This document shows positions 1-5,236 of a DNA stretch of 5,236 nucleotides, in pieces (position 1 is the stretch's first letter; each line of letters starts with the position of its first letter). The stretch lies in NCBI GenBank assembly GCA_002483395.1, contig DLHV01000106.1:22877-28112 (forward strand), in the 5' to 3' direction. The position numbers were made by a program, and so were the translations under genes. The notes below the pieces were generated by a model that worked only from the letters and a program-made list of their open reading frames with translations, did no database searches and was not told where the DNA came from. Source of the stretch: Chloracidobacterium sp. UBA7659 (GTDB lineage Bacteria > Acidobacteriota > Blastocatellia > Pyrinomonadales > Pyrinomonadaceae).

Positions 1-110
1 GAACCGATCTGCTGCAAAAGCAAAAAGACCAGGATGTTTATGCCGATAAAGGCATAGTTGACGATTGGTGAGATCGTCCGGTCGGAATTGTCGTCGCCGA
101 TTGGGAACAT
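1..110 (-). CDS. Rhomboid-family intramembrane serine protease, N-terminal fragment (cut by window edge)
   Basis: Only the first 36 codons are in the window; the gene continues beyond position 1. Reading the minus strand from the ATG at 110 gives a peptide starting MFPIGDDNSDRTISPIVNY and then a hydrophobic stretch (about residues 19-34, containing FIGINILVFLLL). A short polar MFP-DDN-RT leader followed directly by the first membrane helix with an IN-VF core is the typical start of bacterial rhomboid proteases, which cleave membrane proteins within the bilayer with a Ser-His pair. The catalytic GxSG and His motifs would lie outside the window, so activity cannot be judged. The start lies 17 bases after the Uma2 stop, with only a weak GAG ribosome site, which suggests it is the third gene of the minus-strand operon. 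The family call rests on this N-terminal pattern alone. Confidence 0.7.
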   Translation of the reverse strand, partial: MFPIGDDNSDRTISPIVNYAFIGINILVFLLLQQIG

Positions 111-127
111 ATTCTCAACACCCGCTT

Positions 128-739
128 TTAAGATAAAAGAGAATCGACATCGAGAGATAACTCGGGTAAGACTGACGACTTTACAACCTCACCTTGCTTA
201 AAGATCTTCGCGAGTTGGTAAATTCCGACACTCGGCTGCTGATGAACCTCAATTATTTCGTTCTGCAAATTTACTATCCAAACTTCCGGAATTTCGGCCT
301 CGGCGTAAAGCGGCATTTTAACGTCGCGGTCATATTTCAGCGTTGAATCCGAGACTTCCACCACCAAGATTGTTTCGGCGGGGCGAGGATGACGTTTTCC
401 GTCGTATTTCGTAAGATCGGCAAGTACTATGTCAGGCTGGGGTTCGTCGTAATCCGTAAGACGTAACGGATTTTGAATACGTATTAGAATGTCGTCCGTG
501 AGACTCTTGTTGAACAAACGATTAAGGATGTCTACAACGTAGGCATGCCGATCTCCAATGCTCATCTTCCTTATCAATTCTCCATCAATTATCTCAGCTC
601 GTTCGTAGTCTTTAAGCATGCCAAGTTCGATCATCTTGTAATAATCGTCCACGGCGAAGCGAAGTCGCGCCGGTTGCGGTTGCACAGAGGCTATCAAATC
701 ACCACGCATCATAACGAAATATTTTACTCCAAAAATCAC
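128..739 (-). CDS. Uma2 family (DUF820) putative PD-(D/E)xK endonuclease
   Basis: A 203-residue protein with the Uma2/DUF820 layout, a restriction-endonuclease-like fold of about 180-200 residues. Visible landmarks are ERAEIIDGEL (about 46-55), EPQPDIVL (99-106, acidic D103), VVEVSDST (126-133, acidic E128), K141 in DVKMPLY, and the C-terminal IPEVWIVNL strand (150-158). D103, E128 and K141 are the inferred metal-site residues. The family's role is not firmly established; members are abundant in cyanobacteria and other multicellular or environmental bacteria. The start is GTG at 739, sharing GTGA with the symporter stop (4-base overlap), with GGA seven bases upstream inside the symporter's last codons; this suggests translational coupling. 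Two ATGs at 712 and 709 are alternative starts that would drop 9 or 10 residues and still keep the whole domain. The family call is confident; the nuclease activity is inferred. Confidence 0.88.
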   Translation of the reverse strand: MIFGVKYFVMMRGDLIASVQPQPARLRFAVDDYYKMIELGMLKDYERAEIIDGELIRKMSIGDRHAYVVDILNRLFNKSLTDDILIRIQNPLRLTDYDEPQPDIVLADLTKYDGKRHPRPAETILVVEVSDSTLKYDRDVKMPLYAEAEIPEVWIVNLQNEIIEVHQQPSVGIYQLAKIFKQGEVVKSSVLPELSLDVDSLLS

Positions 740-2151
740 CCGATTCCAACATTTTCGGGCGTTTTAAGCAGTTCGTACCCTTCGCTCCGTGCCACAAATG
801 TCGCCGCAGTCAGATCGCCAACGACATTAAGCGTCGTACGGCACATATCGAGAATCCGATCGACGCCGAGAATGATAGCGATCAGGCCGGGATCGATGTT
901 TATCGCCGGCATGGCTAGGATACCAATAATAAAGGGGATTGAGCCGCTTGGAACACCCGCGGTGCCTATTCCGCCGAGAATTGCCATGTAAACGACCATT
1001 AACTGTAATCCCAGACTCAAATCCACTCCCGCCAACTGAGCCAGAAAAAGAACTGTAACGCCTTCGTAAAGCGCAGTTCCGTTCTGATTCGCGGTCGCTC
1101 CAACCGTCAACACGAAATTGTTGATCTCCTTGGGCACGCCCAGATTTTCATTTGAGACGCGAAGCGCCGTCGGCAGCGTCGCGTTGGAGGACGATGTTGA
1201 AAACGCGGTAACGATAACAGTTTCGACGCGTTTGAAAAACTCGAGCGGATTTATCCTTGATAAAAACCAAACCGAAAGCGAATAGACGCCGAAGAAATGC
1301 AGCGAAAGGCCAAGCAAAACCGTAACGACGAACCAAGCGAGGGATTGCAGCAGGTCGAGGCCGAACTGCGCAATATTATTAAACAGCAGGCACGCCACGG
1401 CGTATGGCGCGAACTTCATTATGATGTCGATGATCTTTGAAGTGATTGCAAAAACCGATTCCATCACACCGACAAACGGAGCAGACACCGGCGTTGGCAG
1501 CAGCGTGATCGCAATGCCGACGATCAGGGCAAAGAACATGATATGCAGCATATTCGGGCTTGCTCCCGATATCGAGTTGAACACGTTGCTCGGCACGACC
1601 GTTTTCACCGCCTGCATTAAAGGCGAATCGGCCTTTGCCGCAGTGGCCGCCTGTTTCTGGGCCTCGGTTGCCGATGTTGCCCCGCCGCTGAACTTTTCCT
1701 TTAGCTGAGCGGCAACATCGGGAGAGATTCGTTCGCCGGGCCGGATCGTATTCGCCAGCCCCAGGCCGATGACAACCGAAATAGCCGAGATCACCAGGCA
1801 ATACGCGAACGATTTTAATCCGATGCGTCCAAGCTTTCTTATGTCTCCGATTCCCGCAACGCCGACCACAAGCGATGCAAAAACTAGCGGAACGACGATC
1901 ATCAAAAGCAAATTAAGAAAAACCGTGCCGACCGGCTGTGTGATATGTGTGACAAGCCAGACGACATTCGGATGCGTGCCGCCAAGCGTCCAATTAACGC
2001 CTAGCCCGCCAAGAACACCGACCAGCAAGCCAATGAGGATCTTTGTGTGCAAGGCCATGCCTTTTGGCTTGTCGGGCGTCTTGTCGTCGAGATCGGTTGC
2101 AAGTTCGCGTTCGTAGTCGTCGCTCGGTATCTGTTTGTCTTGTTCGGGCAT
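736..2151 (-). CDS. Dicarboxylate/amino acid:cation symporter (DAACS/SDF family, GltPh/DctA-like)
   Basis: An inner-membrane secondary transporter that imports acidic amino acids or C4-dicarboxylates with Na+ or H+. With the ATG at 2151 it is 471 residues; an upstream TTG at 2193 would add 14 poorly convincing residues. The N-terminal 30 residues are hydrophilic and acidic, followed by multiple hydrophobic helices. Signature elements are the hairpin-1 serine motif SSSNATLP (320-327), NQNGT in helix 7 (355-359), hairpin-2 GVPSGS (399-404), and helix-8 DMCRTTLNVVGD (435-446). R438, T439, N442 and D446 match the GltPh substrate and sodium ligands R397, T398, N401 and D405, and the arginine implies an acidic substrate. 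Oddly, the family's NMDGT is NQNGT here, so the cation-binding aspartate is Asn357. An Ala-rich polar insert lies at about 146-178. No clear ribosome site is visible. First gene of the minus-strand operon. Exact substrate unknown. Confidence 0.93.
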   Translation of the reverse strand: MPEQDKQIPSDDYERELATDLDDKTPDKPKGMALHTKILIGLLVGVLGGLGVNWTLGGTHPNVVWLVTHITQPVGTVFLNLLLMIVVPLVFASLVVGVAGIGDIRKLGRIGLKSFAYCLVISAISVVIGLGLANTIRPGERISPDVAAQLKEKFSGGATSATEAQKQAATAAKADSPLMQAVKTVVPSNVFNSISGASPNMLHIMFFALIVGIAITLLPTPVSAPFVGVMESVFAITSKIIDIIMKFAPYAVACLLFNNIAQFGLDLLQSLAWFVVTVLLGLSLHFFGVYSLSVWFLSRINPLEFFKRVETVIVTAFSTSSSNATLPTALRVSNENLGVPKEINNFVLTVGATANQNGTALYEGVTVLFLAQLAGVDLSLGLQLMVVYMAILGGIGTAGVPSGSIPFIIGILAMPAINIDPGLIAIILGVDRILDMCRTTLNVVGDLTAATFVARSEGYELLKTPENVGIG

Positions 2152-2210
2152 ATTTGTAGTTTTACCAATCGAAAAGGAATGAAAGTTCTGCAAAAGTGTC
2201 GGTTTTCGAG

Positions 2211-2241
2211 AGTTTAGCAGAAATGGCTCGAATTTGGTAAA
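2211..2241 (-). promoter_or_regulatory. Possible sigma-70-like promoter for the symporter operon
   Basis: On the minus strand, TTTACC (2236-2241) and TAAACT (2211-2216) are separated by 19 bases (18 if TTACCA is taken as the -35). TAAACT matches four of six -10 consensus bases and the -35 match is mediocre. It would leave a leader of about 50 bases before the ATG at 2151. It lies in the only intergenic gap between the divergent operons. This is weak evidence from pattern alone. Confidence 0.22.
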
Positions 2242-2280
2242 TTTGTCTGGTTGGAACGGCCGGCAAGGAATGCACCTACA

Positions 2281-2735
2281 ATGAAACCCAAGGTCTACAT
2301 CGAAACATCGATCATCAGTTATCTAACTTCTGATCGAAGCCGTGATGTCATTATCCTAGGCAGGCAGGAAATAACTATTGATTGGTGGAAGGATGGCCCT
2401 CAAAGCTACGACTTGTATGTTTCAGACGTTGTTGAGCAGGAAGCGACGCTTGGAATGCTTTAATGTCTGAAAGAAGATTGGCCGTCATAAAGGATCTCCC
2501 TAAATTAGCAACTGTGGAGAATGCCGTCACGCTTGCTGAAATCCTGGTGAAGCGAAAAGCAGTTCCCGAAAACTCATCGGCGGACGCCTTACACATTGCG
2601 GTCGCTACCGTCGAGCAAATGAATTTTCTGCTGACGTGGAACTTTAAACATATTGCAAATGCTCAAATGCAGTCTAAAATAGAGAGAGTATGCATTGATG
2701 AAGGCTACACACCGGTTATCATATGTACGCCTTAG
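2281..2735 (+). pseudogene. vapC: VapC-like PIN-domain toxin, frameshifted into two open frames
   Basis: PIN toxins are metal-dependent ribonucleases that inhibit translation. The first frame (2281-2463, 60 residues) starts at ATG with AAGGA at 2265-2269 and carries VYIETSIISYL (acidic E8) and YVSDVVEQEA (E52/E54). The second frame (2463-2735, 90 residues from ATG 2463) carries the rest of the same domain: RRLAVIKDLP, SSADALHIAVA (acidic D41), LLTWNFKHIAN and VIICTP. Together they give about 150 residues, the family's normal length, but each half has only part of the acidic active site. Restoring one base near 2454-2456 (GGA AAT GCT TTA ATG) would join them as ...EATLGNALMSERRL..., so a one-base deletion is inferred. 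The frames meet at TAATG, so reinitiation could make a two-piece protein. A TAG at 2733 also seems to cut off the usual TPE-L tail. An assembly error cannot be excluded. The family is certain enough; functionality is doubtful. Confidence 0.82.
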
Positions 2736-2757
2736 TCGCTGCCAGGGTGATTGAAAA

Positions 2758-3234
2758 ATGATTAAGGATGAGATTGTAGAAGAAACCCGTCGCCTGCGCG
2801 ACGAATTTGCCGCACGGTTCAATTACGATATCCGTGCAATGTTCGAGTATCTGCGCGAGCAGCAGAAGACGAGCGGGGGGAAATATGTTTCGTTTTCCGA
2901 CAAAGAAACTTCTTCTAAAGAGACTCCGGCCAAGAAAACCAGAAATTCAAAAAAAGGCGGCGTAAAGCGGCGTGTCCTTAAATTTTCTTTATGTTCGAGG
3001 TCGAATCAAGCCATAATCTGTTTATCCGTTTCGCCAAAAGCTTCGGTCGCTGGGAATATGCTTTTATTCTCATTTCCGGTTTGGTTTTTGGTTTGGCGGG
3101 CGTGTATGCGGCATGGTTCGATCTCAGCGGCGAATATAAGGAATTTGGCATCGCTTTCTTTGCGTGGGTGCCGCTTCAGGTACCGGTGTATCTTTTGGCA
3201 ATCAGCCTCCCGCGTGATTTTTATTTTCCCATAA
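2758..3234 (+). CDS. Small charged protein paired with the PIN toxin (putative antitoxin); C-terminal half is probably an out-of-frame run-on
   Basis: The credible part is residues 1 to about 66: MIKDEIVEETRRLRDEFAAR, then FNYDIRAMFEYLREQQ, GGKYVSFSD and a Lys/Ser/Thr-rich tail. From memory, a short protein with this IVEE-R-R-E-AA-FNYD-A-F-LR pattern commonly follows this type of PIN toxin and is the likely antitoxin or partner; that role is inferred. AGGGTG (2744-2749) lies 8 bases before the ATG, and the gene starts 22 bases after the toxin stop. The formal frame stays open to 3234 (158 residues), but beyond residue 66 it is Cys/Ser/Arg-rich and shadows the better-looking membrane-protein frame. 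The change falls at an A7 tract (2949-2955). One A fewer would end the protein as SKKAA (68 residues, stop at 2963-2965); one more would end it as SKKRRRKAACP (74 residues, stop at 2979-2981). The true protein is therefore probably 68-74 residues. Confidence 0.6.
   Translation: MIKDEIVEETRRLRDEFAARFNYDIRAMFEYLREQQKTSGGKYVSFSDKETSSKETPAKKTRNSKKGGVKRRVLKFSLCSRSNQAIICLSVSPKASVAGNMLLFSFPVWFLVWRACMRHGSISAANIRNLASLSLRGCRFRYRCIFWQSASRVIFIFP
2949..2955 (+). other. A7 homopolymer at the point where the antitoxin-like frame goes astray
   Basis: Seven consecutive adenines sit in the frame as TCA AAA AAA GGC, which includes the A-AAA-AAA pattern that permits -1 ribosomal slippage and also transcriptional slippage. 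A shift in either direction here leads quickly to a stop, at 2963-2965 or 2979-2981, whereas the unshifted frame runs on to 3234. It could be a mutation site, a sequencing homopolymer error or a recoding site; the sequence alone does not distinguish these. Confidence 0.5.
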
Positions 3235-3323
3235 CATTCGCTTGGTGGTTTTTTCTCGGAAGTTCGATAACGTTCTCTTTCCTCTTCCTTGCGGATTATT
3301 TCCTTTCTCTAATTCCAGAGTAG
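2991..3323 (+). CDS. Hypothetical three-helix membrane protein
   Basis: A 110-residue protein I do not recognise. After a soluble N-terminus of about 22 residues (MFEVESSHNLFIRFAKSFGR) come three hydrophobic segments: about 23-43 (FILISGLVFGLAGVY), 52-73 (IAFFAWVPLQVPVYLLAISL) and 78-108 (FPITFAWWFFLGSSITFSFL). It is rich in Phe, Trp, Tyr and Leu, with few charges inside the helices. Codon use looks like genuine coding sequence, unlike the competing frame running from 2758 to 3234, which overlaps it by 244 bases. No good ribosome site precedes the ATG at 2991, and the upstream stop in this frame (2979-2981) leaves little room for another start. Its TAG stop directly abuts the ATG of the oxidase gene (TAGATG), so the two are probably co-translated. 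A role linked to the oxidase is only a guess from position. Confidence 0.65.
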   Translation: MFEVESSHNLFIRFAKSFGRWEYAFILISGLVFGLAGVYAAWFDLSGEYKEFGIAFFAWVPLQVPVYLLAISLPRDFYFPITFAWWFFLGSSITFSFLFLADYFLSLIPE

Positions 3324-4748
3324 ATGTTTCAATCAATCCATTTCAATTCAAAAGGTCGGGCGATTACGAATGCCTCAAAGCCGGAAGTCTTGTCAAAACT
3401 ACGAGAGATCGTCGGAGTGGAAAATGTCGTGATCGATCCTGAAAAGGTCGAACCATACGGAGCGGATGCCGTAAAAGAGAAGTTTCCGCCCGAGGCTGTC
3501 GCGTTTCCCGAATCGACGGAGCAGATGGTCGCGATCCTGAAGCTTGCGAATGAATACATTTTTCCGGTGACAGCCCGCGGCGGCGGTGTCGGATATACGG
3601 GCGGGGCGGTTCCGGTTGATGGCGGCATCGTGATCGGTACCGACCGGATGAAAAAAATTATTGAGATCAACGTCGATGATCTCTACGCTATTTGCCAGCC
3701 TGGAATTACCACATTTGCTTTGCAGCAGGCGGTGGAAAAACAAGGCCTGATGTTTGCCCCCGATCCCGCAAGTTATAAGGACAGCTTTATCGGGGGCAAC
3801 ATTGCGGAAAATGCCGGGGGCATGCGGACGCCTAAATATGGCGTTACGAAACATCACGTTTTGGGTCTGGAGGTCGTGACCGCGACCGGCGAGATAATTC
3901 GGACAGGCGGGAAAACGGTCAAGAATGTTGTGGGCTTTGACCTCACCGGCCTTATGTGCGGGTCGGAAGGAATGCTCGGCATCATCACCGAAGCGACGTT
4001 AAAACTGCTTCCCATGCCGGAAGCGACTTCGACCGTGAGGGCAAATTTCCATTCGATGGAAGCGGCCTGCAAAGTCCTCACCAAGTTTACGCCCGAAGGC
4101 CTGTTGCCGATGGCGATGGAGGTGATCGATAAATATTGCGTGGCGGCCGTCGAGCAAAATTTTGCGTTTGGCCTGTCCAAAGATGCCGAGGCGATCCTGC
4201 TCGTCGCGGTTGACGGCTCGAAGGAAGAGGTTGAGAAAAATGCCCAGACGATCGAACGAATAATCGCCGAAAACGGCGGTTTCGATATTCTCCGCGCAAA
4301 GACAAAGGAGGAAGAAGACAAGCTGTGGGACGTCCGCCGTGCGATCTCTCCGAGTCTGATGAAATACGGCACGCTTAAAATAAACGAAGACGTCGTCGTC
4401 CCGCGTTCGAAAGTTCCTGAGTTAGTCGCAAAGATCGAAGAGATCGGCCGCAAACACAACACATTCGTCGCCAACTTCGGCCACGCCGGCGACGGCAATA
4501 TCCACGTAAATTTCGTCGTTGACCGCGACAACCCTGAAGAGATCGCCCGCGCCCGCCAATGCGTCGCCGAAACGTTCGCGCTCTCCGTCAATCTCGGTGG
4601 CACCATTTCCGGCGAACACGGTATCGGCTACGTCAAATCCCAATACATGCACTATGCCATCGACCGCCCCACACTCGAAATAATGAAGGGAATCAAAAAA
4701 GTTTTCGACCCGAACGGCATCCTGAATCCGGGGAAGATGTTTGTTTAG
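3324..4748 (+). CDS. glcD: GlcD-type FAD-linked oxidase (glycolate / D-lactate dehydrogenase family)
   Basis: A full-length 474-residue flavoprotein that oxidises a 2-hydroxy acid such as glycolate or D-lactate to the 2-keto acid. The PCMH-type FAD-binding domain spans about 56-233: RGGGVGYTGGA (85-95), QPGIT (125-129), PDPAS (146-150), IGGNIAENAGG (156-166) and GFDLTGLMCGSEGMLGIITE (204-223). The FAD-oxidase C-terminal domain (about 236-472) carries WDVRRA (335-340), NFGHAGDGN (384-392, containing H387), GGTISGEHGIG (425-435) and FDPNGILNPGKMF (461-473). In this family the C-terminal His/Glu residues help bind the substrate carboxylate, often through a metal. All key motifs appear intact. 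ATG 3324 directly follows the stop of the membrane-protein gene; the ribosome site is weak and no other start lies nearby in the frame. E. coli GlcD works with GlcE and GlcF, and neither is nearby, so the electron acceptor and exact substrate are open. The family is certain; the symbol is family-level. Confidence 0.93.
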   Translation: MFQSIHFNSKGRAITNASKPEVLSKLREIVGVENVVIDPEKVEPYGADAVKEKFPPEAVAFPESTEQMVAILKLANEYIFPVTARGGGVGYTGGAVPVDGGIVIGTDRMKKIIEINVDDLYAICQPGITTFALQQAVEKQGLMFAPDPASYKDSFIGGNIAENAGGMRTPKYGVTKHHVLGLEVVTATGEIIRTGGKTVKNVVGFDLTGLMCGSEGMLGIITEATLKLLPMPEATSTVRANFHSMEAACKVLTKFTPEGLLPMAMEVIDKYCVAAVEQNFAFGLSKDAEAILLVAVDGSKEEVEKNAQTIERIIAENGGFDILRAKTKEEEDKLWDVRRAISPSLMKYGTLKINEDVVVPRSKVPELVAKIEEIGRKHNTFVANFGHAGDGNIHVNFVVDRDNPEEIARARQCVAETFALSVNLGGTISGEHGIGYVKSQYMHYAIDRPTLEIMKGIKKVFDPNGILNPGKMFV

Positions 4749-4752
4749 CTTG

Positions 4753-4761
4753 TGTTACAAT
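4753..4761 (+). promoter_or_regulatory. Possible extended -10 promoter for the toxin-antitoxin pair
   Basis: TGT-TACAAT is an extended -10 element (TGn followed by a hexamer matching TATAAT at five of six positions). It lies just after the oxidase stop and 18 bases before the antitoxin ATG. No convincing -35 is seen at the usual distance, which extended -10 promoters can tolerate. It would give a leader of only about a dozen bases, so read-through from the oxidase is an alternative. Confidence 0.35.
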
Positions 4762-4779
4762 AAATTGCGGAGAAGGACA

Positions 4780-4989
4780 ATGCAGACAAGAACTGAATTG
4801 ACACCGAATATTGCTAAACATATTTTAGTTGACGCCTCCCAAAAAGGTTTGCCGGTCGAAGTCTATTTGAAAAAGATAATAGATGACGATGAGCGATTTA
4901 CGGCAATGAGTGAAGCGATGGATGATGAACTTTTTCTTGCTGACCTGGAAGAAATCGCTGAAGACTTCAAGCACGCTGATTTTGACTAA
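4780..4989 (+). CDS. Putative antitoxin of a MazF-type toxin-antitoxin pair
   Basis: A 69-residue protein starting at ATG 4780, with GGAG at 4769-4772 (7-base spacing) and AAGGA overlapping the same leader. A TTG start at 4741 would add 13 residues but has no support and overlaps the oxidase. The N-terminal half (LTPNIAKHILVDASQKGLPV, then EVYLKKII) looks like the short helical or ribbon-helix-helix-like DNA-binding segment of many small antitoxins. The C-terminal half is strongly acidic (DDELFLADLEEIAEDF), as expected of the segment that wraps and neutralises a basic toxin. Its TAA overlaps the toxin ATG by one base (TAATG), the usual antitoxin-first arrangement. It lacks the AbrB/MazE sequence signature, so the class cannot be named. 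The antitoxin role is inferred from size, charge and position. Confidence 0.75.
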   Translation: MQTRTELTPNIAKHILVDASQKGLPVEVYLKKIIDDDERFTAMSEAMDDELFLADLEEIAEDFKHADFD

Positions 4990-5236
4990 TGACGAAGGAG
5001 CGTTGGGAAATTTGGCGGGCGAATCTCGATCCGGTTGTCGGCTCAGAGCAGGGCAGAACGCGGCCGGTTCTAATACTGAGTTCGACTGCTCTGAATCAAA
5101 TCCTGCCTGTCGTTAACGTCCTCCCGATAACTTCGCGCAAATCAAATCGCCGGGTCTACCCCAACGAAGCGCTGCTCCCAATCAACGTCGGCGGTCTTAC
5201 TTCTGAATCGATCGTTTTGTGTTATCAAATCCGTAC
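4989..5236 (+). CDS. mazF: MazF/PemK-family mRNA interferase toxin, incomplete at the window end
   Basis: The first 82 codons of a sequence-specific endoribonuclease toxin; the reading frame is open at the window edge and roughly the last 30 residues are missing. It begins MTKERWEIWRANLDPVVGSE, followed by RTRPVLIL (23-30), LPITSR (45-50) and a CYQIRT block (78-83). Compared from memory with Bacillus subtilis MazF, the N-terminal half aligns without gaps, placing the catalytic residues R25 and T48 at the same numbers, and YQIRT matches that protein's EQIRT. ATG 4989 overlaps the antitoxin stop by one base, implying translational coupling. The family's role is to cleave mRNA and arrest growth when the antitoxin is degraded. 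Nothing suggests inactivation in the visible part. Confidence 0.9.
   Translation, partial: MTKERWEIWRANLDPVVGSEQGRTRPVLILSSTALNQILPVVNVLPITSRKSNRRVYPNEALLPINVGGLTSESIVLCYQIR

Noticed and set aside
545..991. A 148-codon plus-strand open frame across the Uma2/symporter junction
   Set aside because: It is antisense to two well-supported genes and shows no family pattern.
1379..1801. A 140-codon minus-strand frame in another phase inside the symporter gene
   Set aside because: Same-strand shadow of a confident transporter; Gly/Arg/Cys-rich with no hydrophobic or domain pattern.
2152..2193. Longer symporter start at TTG 2193
   Set aside because: It adds 14 residues with no ribosome site and no family resemblance; the ATG at 2151 is preferred.
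2152..2280. Riboswitch, small RNA or terminator in the divergent intergenic gap
   Set aside because: The 129-base gap shows no strong inverted repeat with a T-run and no motif I recognise; only a weak promoter pattern is visible.
2448..2466. Programmed -1 frameshift joining the PIN halves
   Set aside because: No slippery heptamer lies at the junction (ATG CTT TAA TG), so a one-base deletion or stop-start reinitiation is more plausible.
3399..3857. A 152-codon minus-strand open frame inside the glcD gene
   Set aside because: Antisense to conserved FAD-domain codons, with no recognisable motif and a His/Arg-rich composition.
3854..4606. A 250-codon open frame on the minus strand inside the glcD gene
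   Set aside because: It lies antisense to an intact, motif-rich GlcD protein; the translation is Ser/Arg/Thr-rich without domain features, typical of a shadow frame.
1..5236. CRISPR array, tRNA, rRNA or insertion sequence
   Set aside because: No regularly spaced repeats, cloverleaf-like sequence, rRNA stretches, transposase motifs or terminal inverted repeats were seen by eye.

Overview
This 5.2-kb window looks like bacterial chromosome of medium GC content. It is gene-dense, with no untranslated stretch longer than about 130 bases. Two operons diverge from the gap at 2152-2280. The combination of a Uma2-type protein, a PIN toxin starting MKPKVYIETS and a symporter with a GATANQNGT motif recalls Acidobacteriota of the Blastocatellia type. 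That placement rests on memory of the families, not on a search, and is weak.

Left half, minus strand, read from about 2151 down to 1: a dicarboxylate/amino acid:cation symporter, a Uma2-family (DUF820) putative endonuclease that overlaps the symporter stop by 4 bases and probably starts with GTG, and the first 36 codons of a rhomboid-type intramembrane serine protease cut by the window edge. Spacing and overlap suggest one transcript.

Right half, plus strand: a VapC-like PIN toxin broken by a single-base frameshift (2281-2735); a small charged protein of the kind that accompanies such toxins (from 2758), whose frame runs past its expected end at an A7 tract; a 110-residue protein with three predicted membrane segments and no recognised family (2991-3323); and, directly abutting it, a full-length GlcD-type FAD-linked oxidase (3324-4748). 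A compact toxin-antitoxin pair follows: a 69-residue acidic antitoxin candidate (4780-4989) overlapping by one base the start of a MazF/PemK-type ribonuclease (4989 to the window end, incomplete). This pair may have its own extended -10 promoter.

Functionally, the window has two metabolic genes, importing small carboxylates or acidic amino acids and oxidising a 2-hydroxy acid, among toxin-antitoxin and accessory-nuclease genes. The most interesting region is 2281-3323. It holds three apparent sequence lesions (a 1-base frame break, a suspected GAG-to-TAG stop, and a homopolymer-associated run-on) in a two-gene toxin/antitoxin cassette, followed by an orphan membrane protein. Decay of the cassette is the simplest reading; assembly errors or recoding are the alternatives. 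I see no CRISPR array, tRNA, rRNA or insertion sequence. I find no convincing wholly new system.
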